64,000 nt of DNA from Populus alba. Its lineage: Eukaryota > Streptophyta > Magnoliopsida > Malpighiales > Salicaceae. The notes beneath the pieces are model-generated. The model had not been told where the DNA came from. It saw only the letters and a program-made list of their open reading frames with translations, and ran no database searches. How positions within the stretch are numbered: the stretch's first letter is position 1; each line of letters starts with the position of its first letter. This document shows, in pieces, positions 21,828 to 35,158 of this stretch. The position numbers were made by a program, and so were the translations under genes. Where the stretch lies: contig NC_133292.1 of NCBI RefSeq assembly GCF_005239225.2, positions 7,102,985 through 7,166,984 on the forward strand, given 5' to 3'.

Positions 21828-24430
21828 CAGGATACTAAGATGAACCCTCTCAACTAGAAATTACCTGAAAGTTTATGTGATTCAGCTGTTTTATATACCT
21901 GCAATAACTTTATGTCTGTTTTAATCTGTTCCTTGTGTTGTGTGCGTGTTGGATTGTTCCCTTAATCTTCTGTGGAATTTCAGTTTCTTCCTCTGTTAAT
22001 TCCTTTTTTGAATTGTTTCAAAGCAGTTTCTGAGAGGAAGAAACACAAAATACTTTGTCTTTGCGTTATTTCAACAAACCATATATATTGGACAAGGCTT
22101 CGCTTGTGATTTGGATGAAAGCTCAGATCAGTTAATTTGACAAAATTATTCGATAGTTTAATTTATTTGTCTAAATTCATTATACTAGCATATAATATTT
22201 GAATTCAAAACTAATAATGGATAGATAATACTCAGGAGAAAATTCATTGAGCAGACAATGGGCCTACAATCTTAATTAAAGACGTTTTATGTTCAAACTC
22301 TCTATTCTTTCCAAAAGCAAGAGATAAAATTGACAAAGTAAAATAATACGGAACTTAATAAAATAATATTCAATACATATTTTTTCATTAATCCAGGAAT
22401 ATAAAAAAATAAACCAATTAACAAAATATTGGGGGATAAATTTGGAAAACAATATTCAATTTCATAAAAAAAAAAAAACAAAAGATAACATGTCAAATAC
22501 GTAACCCGAGTAACGAGAATGAGATATCCCATAAAAAGAAAATTAAAAAAAAAATTATGAAATTCAATTCCTAGTCAATCCAATATTGAATGATAAAATA
22601 AAATAATAATAATAATAATAAAATTAAACACAAGCTAACCCAGATTAGCTACCAAACCTGTAAACCAAGTTATGAAACCAGAATAATCTAATAAAAAGCA
22701 AGTTAAAAAAAAAATTATGAACCTGATTTTCAAATAACATGATGAAGAATGATGAAATTAAAAAAAAAAATCAATTAATAATAAAAAAAATTACTTAAAC
22801 AAACTTGGTGAACTCATCAAAATCTACAACATGGGTCATGATGAGACCAAGGTAGCTTAATGTAAATCAAGCCAATAAAAATATGATGTCCAGTTCTCAC
22901 CAAACCTAATATTAAATGTTGAAATTTAAAAAAAAAAATCTAAAAAAATAACAATTAAAAAAATGAAGAATAAATTTGATAAAACAAGATTGACTACCCC
23001 TGAAGACCGAGGAGAGAATAGTGAAAAGAGGGAGGAAAAGAAAAGTAGAATGACTTTGCAAAGTCAAACCAGAACTCTTCCACTAATACATGTCATCGAG
23101 TAAAATGGAACTCCTTGAGACGATTCAAACAGTAACAAAAAAGGTTGTGTTTTGAGCTTTCAATTTGTTGCATGCACTGCTATATTGTGATAGACTTTCT
23201 CATTCACTGACGTGTGGAACACGCACCAATAGTTTTCTCCCTTCATTTTAGTTTCTAATTTGGCAAAAACAAAAAGGCTCTAAACTTGTTTAATTTTTAG
23301 ATTTGGCCCCTTGAGCTTAAATTGTTTTAAATGGATAAAATCGAGTTTTATTTTGTTAAATCAAGCATAAATTGAGCAACGGAATTGTTCTAACACCATA
23401 CCAAGCCAATACATACATATCATCAAATCCAAACTCAAACCAATTAAACATAAGAGGATTAAATTAAAAAAATTTACCAAAAATAATAAAAGGGAAAAGA
23501 AGAAACCGTGGAGCAGTACTATTAAACATCCATAATGAAATGTGCTCCACCATAATTTCAATAGTTCTTTTAGTTTTCTTTTTTAATGAAAAAGTAAACA
23601 CTTGAGTGGAATTGTTGATTATAATTCCAAATGATACAATGTATGCATTTGTATTTAAAAATTTATCTTTTTTTAATATGATTTACTTTGAAAACAAAAA
23701 AAAAAGTTTGAAAATAAGAATAAGATTAAATTAGAAAGACCATAAAAGATTAATTAATCTTAAGACTAAGAATCCTAATATCTAAGGAAAAAAATAACTT
23801 GTACTACGAAAGTATAATCATCAACTGACAAATTAGGAATATATCTAATAAAAACAATTAATTTTGGCCCTTTGACATTATGAGTGCTCGACTTGTAAGA
23901 AAAAAATCGAATTTGCCTCAAATTTCGGGTGATAAACTGAAATTAACCCCAAAAAATTCGAAGCGTGTGTTTTGTAGTCCACGTGGAACGGCTTAGCAAA
24001 ATCCTTACCTGTACTATAATGATTAAGGTTCCAAACTTGGACTAAATTCGGTTGCAGTTGTCTTGTTTCTTTCTCATGCATTCGCCTTGGCAAATAAGTG
24101 ACAGCTATCACTCCCCCCCTATATTATGGTGTGATTAAATTGCCGAGAAAGCTGGTTCTGATGACGGATAAGCACAAACTTATTATTATTTTTTTAAAAA
24201 AAAAGTGATTAAGAGAAGACAGCGATTATCTAATGAAGTAGAGCGAAGAAATGGACCAAAAAAAACCACTCGAAAAAGGAAAAAAATGGAGGGTTTCCCC
24301 CATAATATGAGGATATTTTTGTATTTTGGACGAGGCCATGCCATTAATGGCAAAGGGAACATATTCTCCCCCTTCAAATTTACCAAATACTGACCATGGA
24401 AAGTAAGGTCATATATGGTATTTTGTTGTT
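21828..24430. other. Intergenic spacer between the bZIP genes
   Basis: No gene is recognised. From about 22,440 to 23,010 lies a diverged dispersed repeat (AACCCAGATTAGCTACCAAA, then CTGTAAACCAAGTTATGAAAC and A-rich tails), distantly like the flank of the LTR element. The rest is AT-rich single-copy-looking sequence. Confidence 0.5.
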
Positions 24431-24431
24431 G

Positions 24432-24438
24432 TATAAAA
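24432..24438 (+). promoter_or_regulatory. TATA box of second bZIP gene
   Basis: TATAAAA is followed by a short leader with a possible intron (GT at 24,499, AG at 24,605). The ATG at 24,481 is spliced in frame with the main ATG at 24,666 if that intron is real. Confidence 0.5.
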
Positions 24439-24665
24439 GTAGAGATAGGGAAGCCTCATGCATCATCTCAGACAATTTATATGTTGCCTTCTTTTAAGGT
24501 TAGTATGAGCAGAGTGTGAGTAGAGACTTCATTTCCTTTATAAGTTTTCTTTTCAATTGCTTTATTTTTGTTCTTATTCTTGATGATAGATTTGCTCTTT
24601 TGCAGGGACTGGAAGTATTACAAGTTATCACCCTGGAGGCTCTTGAACTGACTTCTTTCAGTGCG

Positions 24666-27600
24666 ATGCCTCAATCCATCCATCCTTTAGCTCGTAGCTC
24701 ATTTCAAGGGTTGAAAAAACCCTACTCCATGGACAGTAGTGTTACTAAATCCCCTTTCAATCCTTCTGATGCTATGACCATCTCATCGTCATCAGCAGAT
24801 ACTAATAACAAAGAGTCCCAGAACCTATCTTTCCCATTCGATAACAAGAATTCAACCACCAAGGATCTTGCCACCGATCCTGCAATTCCTTCTTCTGGCG
24901 ATAAACCCGTCAAAACTCGGGCTATGATCAGTGGTGCTCAGATCCGAGCAGCTCGAGCCATAGATCCCAACATGGACCCCAAAAAGCTTAAACGGTGAAC
25001 TATATATTGCTGTTGGTTACATATTTCAGCTTTGATATTTCATAGTGAACACTCCATTATTATTCAAACATTTACATCATTTCTTCTTTGTAGGGTCCTA
25101 TCGAATCGAGTTTCCGCACAGAAATCTAGACTGAAGAGGCTTCAATATCTCGCTGATATAGAAAGAAAAGTTAAGGCTTTAGAGGTAATCTCCCTTTGTG
25201 TATCTTACCTATGTTGTCGACGAACATAATTAAGAAATTCATTCCACGATTATCTACAAAGTTCTCAATCATATCATTTCCATTTGATATATAGGAGGAA
25301 ATAGCAGATCTCTCTCCCCGGGTTGCACTGTATAGAAGCCATCATCAGGCACTAAAAATGGAGCAGAAAATGTTAAACATGGAGATATCTGCTCAAACTA
25401 GCAACAAAATGCTTAAAGATGGTAACCAGCTAACCCTTCCCGCCTACATGTAATATTACAGTATTATTTGTTGTCCAAAAATTACTAGACAATTTATACA
25501 ATTGAACATGTACATATGTCTAGTTTATATATAATTATGCAATATATAATATCATGGTAAATTTACAATCATACTAAGAAAATATATAAACTTGTATAAA
25601 AAATAGAAAATACAATCCACATACTAATCATACATAGAATTATGTATAAGAATTAAACAAAACTAATAAAAAATACCTGTTGAAAAACTTAGCTTATAAC
25701 CAATATGAAATTTGTTGTTATTGTTAAGAATCAATTCTTTATCCTAAAAATTTTATTGCTCCTCATTCGTGTAAGAAGGCTAATTTCAATATCCGTCACA
25801 GGATTTCATCACCACCACCACTTTATTTATATACACTTTTAAGCAAGGTCTTGTGATCACAAAGGAATATAAACTCAAATATCTCTCCCTAAGAAATGAT
25901 CCAAATCTCTGGATTATGAAGAAAATAAAAATGAGAACCATAGCTTAAAATAGAGTAAAACTAGAAATTTAGTTGAAGAAGAGTACAAAAAATTATGTAG
26001 AAAAACCAACCAAAAACATTCTTTCTAACCCCCTTTCATTGAGAGTTTCTTGAATCAAAATTGATATATTACCTTCTATAAAATCAGAATTAAACCTAAT
26101 AATTTTTTGTTTTAAAAAGCTGTAAAAGTTGTTTAAAAAAACTGTTCAGGTGTTGAAGAGTCCATTAAAAAAAAACTAAATAAGCTAATCATACTTATTC
26201 CATGGGCTGTGCAAGATAATAAGATAGAGAAAATAATTATTCATGCACAAATCCAAATTTTCAAAGTTAGAGTTGATAAAAAAATCTTTTATAGCTCAAA
26301 AACATTATTTTTATAGCAAACACTGCCCTAACCCATTCCGAAGCCTGAGCCGAGTCGCATGTGTGAGTTTAAAAACTTGATTTTTTTTTGATCAAATTTT
26401 ATATGGGACTGAGGTTTAAGAGGGTTATGAGTGTTTTCAAAATATATTAATCATGGGTTTTTATAGATCATTTTCTTATTCATATATAATTTGTTTAAAT
26501 CATGTTAATATTTCATGTTAAAAAGCTTATATTAAATATAAAATTTCAATATCCAAGTGAGTTAACTTCTAGTTTTAATTGACATTAAAATATGCACGCT
26601 AACTATAACTTTAAACAAATTTCCAACATAATTTCTGTTTGCCTATATATATAATACTTAGTAAATTATTTTTGCAGCTGAAATAGAGGAGAACAAAGCA
26701 GAAGTGAGTCGACTGAGGCAACTCCATTTGACGCAACAAGAAGTTATGTTGGCTGGTTGGGAAAATGGATTCGATCACCAGATGGCCGTGAATCCAAGCA
26801 TGCTTCAACTTTCTTTGGAACGGATGGCTTTTATTACCTCAATCCAAGGTATATATAATAGACCACATCCTTATTCTATTCTTATAACTTTTGATTACTA
26901 TTCCTTAATTATAAATAAATAAATAAAGCTGGAAGTGATGGAAAAAAGATGGTACTTGTGTTTAAATCTTAGACTTGTTATTTAAAGAATTGATATCATG
27001 AGAAAAAAAAACCCAAATATGCTCAATATTATCATGTATATAGTTGGGTCCATAGATGGAACCCCGCGTATTTTTTTATCATCACTTGGTATAATAAGTA
27101 AATCTAAACATATCAAAAGGAGAGGAACTGCGAATTCTATAATTTAATGGAATAGTAACAACTCTGATCATAATATTAAAATGAAATAAAAAATTAATAA
27201 TGTGATAACATTTTCAATTACGATGAAAGAAAATTGTCTTCCTCGTTGATTTATCAAATTGCACATATAATTGAATGGCCAAAGTAAATAACTTAAGATT
27301 TGAGCTTGATTTTGGTCCTTCTACTCTTTTTGTTCTTGAAATATCACCATTTATTAAGGTTACAAACTGAAACCTCAGGAGATAGCCACATAATCTGTCC
27401 TTTAAGAGACACGTGCCATGATCTTTGAGTCCACCTATGAGCTAGATCAATCCATTTTTAAGCTAAGAAAAAAGAGGAGAAAGCACTGAAGGAGTGCATA
27501 AACTGAATCAGCTTACTGTGAAACGACATGCAGATGGATGGAGGTGCGTGCTTGGTTGGGACTCCAGCGAGCAAGAAATGGCGAATCCAAGTTTGCCTCA

Positions 27601-27709
27601 ATTTGGCTCATCGACAGTACTGAATATGAATCCACAGTTGGGTGGCATTGAGCAGATGATGACGTTCAACTCCATGCCCACCAACCAAGATCTTGATAAG
27701 TATAACTAA
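24666..27709 (+). CDS. bZIP transcription factor, group E-like (tandem copy 2)
   Basis: Exons 24,666-24,994, 25,094-25,184, 25,295-25,421, 26,678-26,848 and 27,534-27,709 join in frame to 297 residues. The basic region holds NRVSAQKSR (N114 to R122), preceded by DPNMDPKKLKR and followed by a leucine zipper through about residue 170. A Pro at residue 148, in the third heptad, matches the feature known for AtbZIP34/61, which are reported not to form homodimers for this reason. The C-terminal part is Gln/Met-rich. It is nuclear and binds DNA as a dimer by family knowledge. A start at 24,481 through a leader intron would add 26 residues; I chose 24,666 because the other leaves a very short leader. 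Confidence 0.88.
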
Positions 27710-30246
27710 TTGCTCCTTGAATTTAACCATGCAAAACCTTCGGATGCTCTCTCTATTTATCCATTCTCTTGGTGACTGATAGCTTGTATGTCTAGAAGTT
27801 ATGGATAAACTTTTTATTTTTTACTTTAATCAATGAATATTTGTTTTTAATTTCTTCTTTTCTTTCAGTCATGTTTTTTTTAATGGTTCAAAGATAAAAT
27901 TATTATTAAAAAAACTTAAAAGAAAACTTCACCGGCCAAAGTATGCTCCTAAAAATGGTAGCGTTTCTTCAAACGACATAAACCGCAGAAATTGATATAA
28001 TTAGTGCTACTCTACATGAGATCAAAATATGCCTCATTTGAGTTGCGGGTTTAGAAATTAACCCGGTTTAATTTGGTTAATGTTTTTAGATTTTTTTAAT
28101 GGAATACATATATATATATATATATATATATTTTTTACTATTTAACAATTCAATATTTTTATTTAATTTTTATTTTTAATTTCATGTTTTAATATTAAAT
28201 TGTTTGAGAATCAAGTTTTATAAAACAAATTTCATTATTTTATTTTTCATGAAGTTATTCTGATATTATGAATTTAGTTTTTTCTCTTTAATTTCAATCT
28301 TTAACATTGCAAGATTCATGGAATAATTTATTTTATTTTTTATAACTGGAAAACAAACTGAATTTCTTAAATAGAAAATAAATAAAAAAACCAAAAAAAT
28401 TCAGGCCCATTACATCAAAGTCTCTAAAAAGATCTAGTTAAAAAAACCCATAAACTAATTTGAATTTTTAAATAGAAAAATGAACCAAACTGAATCGTTT
28501 AGCTTGATCAATTGGATTTTTGTTTCAGTTCAATTATTTAATTTTTTTATTTAATAAGATAAATCGAACCGAATCGGCTGCTTATTTCCTATGCCTGTGG
28601 AGCTCATAGTTGGGCCCCGTTGTTCTAAATTTCAAGGTCCCAGGATCTAAGGAAAAATCTTATTTATCCGGCCCTATGTATCTTTTGGTGGACGTTGGGA
28701 AGAATTTAGAAAGCATATGTTTGGGGGATTTAATCAGTTAATGGTGGTTTGCTTTGGAGGCAGATAATTGGTTGTTTTTTGCTGGAATATTTTTGGGGGT
28801 GTGTTGTTGTGATAGAGGATCGTGCTGGCTTGGATAGATATCAATGTTTGGACTCATGATAGTTCAGGTGGTTTTGGACACGGAGAATAGATTAAGATGA
28901 GTAGCTGAAGTAGCAACAGCAGCGACGACGACAACAATACGGGTGTGCCGGTGTGTTGATGTTTTCTTTTAAAGAAGGATAAAAGTTTATAGTTTTTTTT
29001 AGCTTGTAAAGGTAATTAAGTAGGTATAAAAAACCAGTTTTAATTTATTTTGAAGTGTGTGACCGACTTCTACAAAGAAACAAGAGACAGCTTTAATAAT
29101 CTTGTTCAAACTTCGATACGTAGTTGAATTTCTAACAGGACATATAAATCTTAATTTTTCATGGTTGGATTAAAGAGTAGAGTTATCTGATTTGTTCTCT
29201 GTTCTTCACATAAACATGACTTTAATTTTATGAGATTTTTCTTAATTGTTTCTCTTTAATGCTGATGCATTTTAAAAATAATTTTTTAATTATTATTTAT
29301 GCTGTAATTTTTAGTTTTAATTAATAAAAAATACTTGTATATCCATTATTATTATTTATTATTATTGATAGTGAAAGTTTTTAAATAGATTATAGTCTCA
29401 TATGACCTTTTCCTACATTGATCGGGTATTTTTACATAAAATTATTTGTGTTAATTTATTGTGGTTATTTGCTTAATTTATTGATTGATCGATTCTATCT
29501 TTAATTGCGCAAACATAACAATAATTTAGATTTATAGATTATAAATTTAATTATATTGGTGTCTTTTCCCATCTGTTAAACAGCAACTTTTAATAGGAAT
29601 TTTTTGTTGCAGTTTCAAGTTTCATTTGCCTTTCCGCATGGTTTGTCTTTAGAGTGTTATTCATTTTAGTAACTTGGAATAATGTTAGTTTCAAGACCTT
29701 TACAGCTTTATATTATTCTGTCTCGTAAACATCACTTGAATTTTAAGATGGTATTATATATATTTTATATGTTTTTATATACAATTGTCAAATTTTGCGA
29801 TTAAAAAAATAAAATTCATATAATATCAAGTGCCAAAAGAGCTTTTAAACCTAAGTACACAGCATAAAACTTGGAGTTTTGGAGATCGAACTTAGTTTTG
29901 AAGTGCCATCATTTGGTTTCAATATATAGGAGTTTAATTCGGAGCCCGTAAGTAAGCAGAGAGGCTTTCCGAATTTCTCTCAGTTAAAAATCCTTCTGTA
30001 TATTTCTGTTATATATTTCTGCAATGATAATTTTGTCCCTGGTCACTTGTAGAAGAAAAAAAATAATCCTAGCTATCAAGTATTTCTCACTTCAATTAAT
30101 GCATAGTATTTCTAGTGGTGTGGGAATGCCTAGATAAGCAAAGCAAATGTATATCTCGAATTTGTGCCCTTTTATTTTCAAGAAAAAACAGTTCATCGTT
30201 TGCAATTTCAAGGTTAGCCACTAGTTTAGACTGAAGGAACTATATA

Positions 30247-30279
<33 letters not shown>

Positions 30280-30438
30280 AGAAACTTCCATGTAAACAAT
30301 GCATCAGTATCTGGAAATGGATAGCATAAATGGGAAATCATGACATTAATTACCTCATATCTCAGTACACAACATCAATTCATTTGTACCAATGCTCTTG
30401 TACAAGTACCAACAAGATCTCACTTTGAATTCTCAAAT
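27710..30438. other. Intergenic spacer
   Basis: This is AT-rich with no gene recognised. An AT microsatellite lies at about 28,107-28,131. A run of 30 A residues lies at 30,248-30,277, close to the end of the next gene. Confidence 0.5.
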
Positions 30439-31918
30439 TCACATAGTCAGATCCAGGGTACTTGTCTTTTTCTGGTACTTTGAAGGCATGCTTAGATTTA
30501 TAGAATTGCATTCTTTTGTTGAGGTAGAAGATAAAGAAAGATGTAAAGTGCTGCCCACGTCTTCCACGTCCCATGATAAACTTCTCTTGACTTCCTTTCC
30601 TTTCAATTTTGTGCATAGTGAGAGAGTTAAATCAAGATCATCAACCGTCCTTTTAGCCTTGTCACACTTTTCCACGTTGAAGCTCCACTTTGTCTCTAAG
30701 CTTATTGATTCATTAGCTTCTCCACTTCTTTTAGAAAGTTGGGCTCCTAAATAGGGTTTTTGTATGGTTGAACTTGTTTGGCTGCGGATTGACTCGCTAT
30801 TGTACATCCATTTGTGATATTCAGTATCCTGGGATTCTTGCATTAGGTTTTCTCCACTGATCTTCTCAGCCATTGAGCTGTCAAAAGATCCTCTTCTAAT
30901 ATTTATGCTATCCGGTACAGAAGGATTGGTGATCCAGTTTCCATGTCCACTCCAAGGAATGTTTCCACATCTGTGTGAATCGGAAGCTCATCAGCTTAAG
31001 CCCGAAAGGAACCACAAGTTCAATTTTCAAGAAAAAATTAAGATATATCTATTTGATTAGTACCTGAAGTTAGAATTATGATTGTGATCAATATTTGGAA
31101 GCAGAGAGTGTTGCCAAAAGTCGTGAGAGAATTTGTCCGAACTGCCAATTAGATCCCCCATACCGTTTATAACTGTCAATTTATGAAAGGCAATAGTTCT
31201 GAGAATGAGGAACCCATAAGTAGACAATTAAGAAACAAACCCTAATATCTAATTTATTCAAAACATAGGAAGGAGAAAATCAAAGAACTTGGTACCTTGA
31301 CCTTGATCATCAATCTTCTTGCTCCGGTACATCTGCTTCCAAACACCCAAAAAAATGAGGATATTAATACGAAATTAAGTGATACGATCAATATTCATCT
31401 GAGAATTCAGTCAAATTTTTCTAACTTTATAGTAAATAATTATGGGATTGGTGCTATTACCTGTAGATGGCTCTTGACATGAGCAATACTTAGCCCCTTG
31501 AAGTTCATTAGTTGCAACACTAGTTTTGGGGTTGCCCCTATAGCAAACAAATAGATCACAAATTAAAGTTAAAAAACAATTAAAGTATTTTCTTCGAAAC
31601 CAAAACACAAGTATTCAGAAAAACATCATCATGATCAAGAAGTGGGAGAGATTCCAAGATCTTACTCTCGTGACCACCAAGTCTCTCGACAGCTTGAACA
31701 AAGCAAAGATGAAGATCAGGAGTCCATCTTAGCCTAGGTACCTTCGATCTTGCATATGGCCTTACCCCACTAGAGCTTGCTTTCTCGCGCTCCTCCACGA
31801 TGCTATTGCTCGAGCTTCCGCTATTTTTATTCCTACTTTCATCATCTCCTTCCTCATTGTTCTTGCCTGAAGGATCAAACTTCAAAACATCACTACTCTG
31901 ATCACTTCCTGGCTTCAT
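30439..31918 (-). CDS. GARP/G2-like MYB-type transcription factor with EAR motifs
   Basis: On the minus strand the exons are 31,666-31,918, 31,461-31,537, 31,296-31,332, 31,064-31,172 and 30,439-30,970. They join in frame with GT/AG introns to 335 residues. The DNA-binding region (about 60-116) reads PRLRWTPDLHLCFVQAVERL ... HVKSHLQMYRSKK, the G2-like signature. The N-terminal 50 residues are acidic and Ser-rich. Two LxLxL repression motifs lie in the C-terminus: LDLTLSL (271-277) and LHLSL (301-305). No MYB-CC coiled coil is evident. By family it acts in the nucleus, and the EAR motifs suggest a repressor recruiting TOPLESS-type partners; the target genes are unknown. Confidence 0.9.
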
Positions 31919-34900
31919 AATTAAATATAGCTAACTTGGAGGACAGCGAGAAGCTTCTATATATGTTAGAGAAATTATTATTGACTCCAAAAATCATCAC
32001 AAACAGTTACCCAGCAGGAACTTCTGGGTTCCGATAATTCCTCGACTACAACTTTTCTCTTCAATCATCATTAATATTTCAATTAGTAGAGTTTACATAT
32101 GCCAACAGAAAGTAATATTTCAAGAGAAAGATATATCCATCTGAAATGATGATATATACCGAACCCTAATTAACTCCCAAAAGTCACAGCACATATACAT
32201 TTTAATTTCTACACCACTGGCCCCCTAATTTTATATGCAACCACCCACACACACTTACATATACAATGAGTACTCGTGCATGTGACGCTATTTATGTATG
32301 GAATGGGCATCATTCATGTAATGTTAACCGTGTAGGTTTGGTAAAGGTTAGAACTGAGAAATAAAAAATCCTTATGAGAGGGAAAAAATTGCATGGTGTA
32401 AGGAGATCCTAACAGAATGCCTGGGCAAGCAGTGCACACGCGCATGGAGAAGCACGTCTAGCCTTTTCGAATCCTGACATCATTGATCGTATGCATGGTA
32501 AAAAGTAATAGAATGTAGTCACCGAGGAAATGTTACTTAATTAAGTCCTTTCTGCACTTTTGTTTTGGCTGCCCGCACCGAGAAAGTGCTTGGAAGAGAA
32601 AATAACACAGGAGCCCTAAGAATGTAATTAAAATGCAAATGAAAAGAGTCGGGCATGGGGAAGGCTGACGAGCCCATGATTCTCGCTGTCGGTGTTCACG
32701 GATTTGTCTTTGCCTGTATTTATAATATGACCGTATACCGAATAACAACAAGACTTGTTTTTTTGGCTTCTCCGAGGATTCCCCAAGCTCTATGTGTCTG
32801 AAGTTTTAATATTCTGCTCCTGACATGTCATCAGATTCAATGCTGTTTTCTAATCCAAACGAGGTAAGGCTCATGATTCTCGATCTCTGGCACAAACATT
32901 CATGGCATTCTATAAGGGTTGGTGGTTTATCTAAATGCATTGAGCAGAAAAAACAAATCTTCGGTAAAATGGTTCAGATACTGGTAAAGACCAGTTTAAG
33001 ATGAAACCGAGGAACTAAATTTTAAGTAATAGCCATCCACTGGAGCTAGACGATGCTCGGACAAAGGTTAACTACATGTCATGTCAGAATATAATCACTA
33101 ATTGCAATTCACACAGATCTTCTCATGCAAATGAACCTGGAATCCGATTTGTTTGTTCCAGCTGGCATGCAATCAGTATTCATCACTTGCAAGTATACCA
33201 TGCGATCGATCCAAGGGTACTGACATGAATTATAATTCCACCTCTGCCTCACGCTTCGAGCTTCTGCTTGAGCAACTACCAAAAAAGGAAAATTTTAATT
33301 CACATTCGTCTGACTAAATTGATTACATTAAATTAAGGAACTCAGCCCTAAACTGCCATCAATTGATTAATTCATCAAATGTCCATGGATTTGCTCTCCC
33401 AGTACCGTACTAATTGCGATAAACCTGATTACTTCTTCACAGTTTTTTTTTCTTTTTACTAGGAGATTTGAATTTAACTTTGAGGGTCTCGATTTTAATT
33501 TTTTAATCATCGAATCAATAGATGCCTTATTGGCAAATATTTATAATCATTTATTCGGTTCGGAGCATTGTACGTATGTTAATTAATTATTATTATTCTC
33601 GTGATATTCCTTAATAGAATTGGTATAGCTGATTAACTAATCACACGCGGATAGATAGCGACTAGAACTTGATTCTCAGAATTCTTTTATCTAGATTTTG
33701 AATTATTATCATGCGAAGATGCGTCTTTCGTATATAAAACCTACCATATCATCACAAACTTACAAATCATGTCAATTACATAAACTCTGTGCTTAGCAGA
33801 AATACTTCAAAGAATTGGGCCTTTTGTAGCTATCAAAAGGTTGCCTGTAGACTTAAGTCTTTCATGTGGATATAAAACTGGTGTTGCTTGTTTTTTCTGT
33901 TCATTGAGACTTGAGAAGATTAGATCACTGCAGTGCAAAGGTCAACTCCCAACAATTTATCCCATTATTCTATTTGTTGCAGGCCTCCAAGAGCATAAAT
34001 ATTTTATTGCATGAGAACACATAACCCTACTAACGCGGATCAAACCATTATTCCAGAATGAGCATGTTTGTCTTCTTTCTAGTTTCTATCATCATCAGAC
34101 ATCCACCCCTCTATTAATTTTTATGTCCATCATAGTATAACTGCAAAATCTTTATTATTGCTATTTGTAATCATCCTTGGAGGATTACGCATTTCCACAT
34201 CATGCCATGCTCAGCTAGAGATAATCGAGAGCTTTAACCAAACTCCAGTCCTTCCAAATTATACAAGTAAAGACTTATAAAATTATATAAGATTAATTTT
34301 AAGGAGTATATCTTAGCTAATTAGATTTTATATTTGTTCTCTAAAAATCACTAGTTCGAGTCTTATAAATTTAAAAATCACTGAGACTTGCATGATCATT
34401 AACTTTATGGTCATAAAATTAGTTAAAATGCACCTATCTGAATACATATATTAATAAAAAAAATTATATAAGTAAAGACATGGAGGGTTGGAAAATTAAG
34501 GTTAGTTGATCTAAAATTGTCTCCGGTCTAAGGTCCAACCTGAAAGAGGATCCAGATCATTAAGTTGACGGTCAATAGGTAATCCATGTCTCTACATAAA
34601 GTTCTTTTGGGCCGGGCCCTGCCACTGAGGTTTCAGAGTACGGCAAAGCTATAGTTGCATGTATCATCAAGTTGAAGCCCTTGGCAACATTTTGGGCTAC
34701 TTTGCTGCCATGGGAGCCTGGCACACATCAAATGATGAGATCTTTGACTCCGTATGTATGCATGTGTATTCATGCGAGAGCACATCTGTAGAAATTACAG
34801 ACAACATGAATCGCGTTTTAAAAACAAATAAATGTATTTTCTTAGTTTAAGGAAAATTACTACGCAAGTCGGCTTTTTATAAAATAAAAAAAGGAATAAA

Positions 34901-35104
34901 AAAATGTTTAGAAATGTACATACAGTTATTTAAATATATATATATATATATATATATTAAAATAATATATTTTTTTATTTTTTTAAATTTATTTTTTATA
35001 TCAATAAATCAAAACAATTTGAAGATACAAAACTAAAAAAATTTAAAGAAAAAATAAAAATAAATTTTTTTTTCAAAAATATTTTAAAACAAAAAAAAAA
35101 TGTC

Positions 35105-35158
<54 letters not shown>

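Noticed and set aside
30248..30277. A30 run as the tail of a retroposed gene or SINE
   Set aside because: No upstream coding remnant, Pol III boxes or flanking duplication were found; it is treated as a simple homopolymer.
32461..32485. TTCGAATCC string as a tRNA T-loop
   Set aside because: No matching acceptor, D or anticodon stems surround it.
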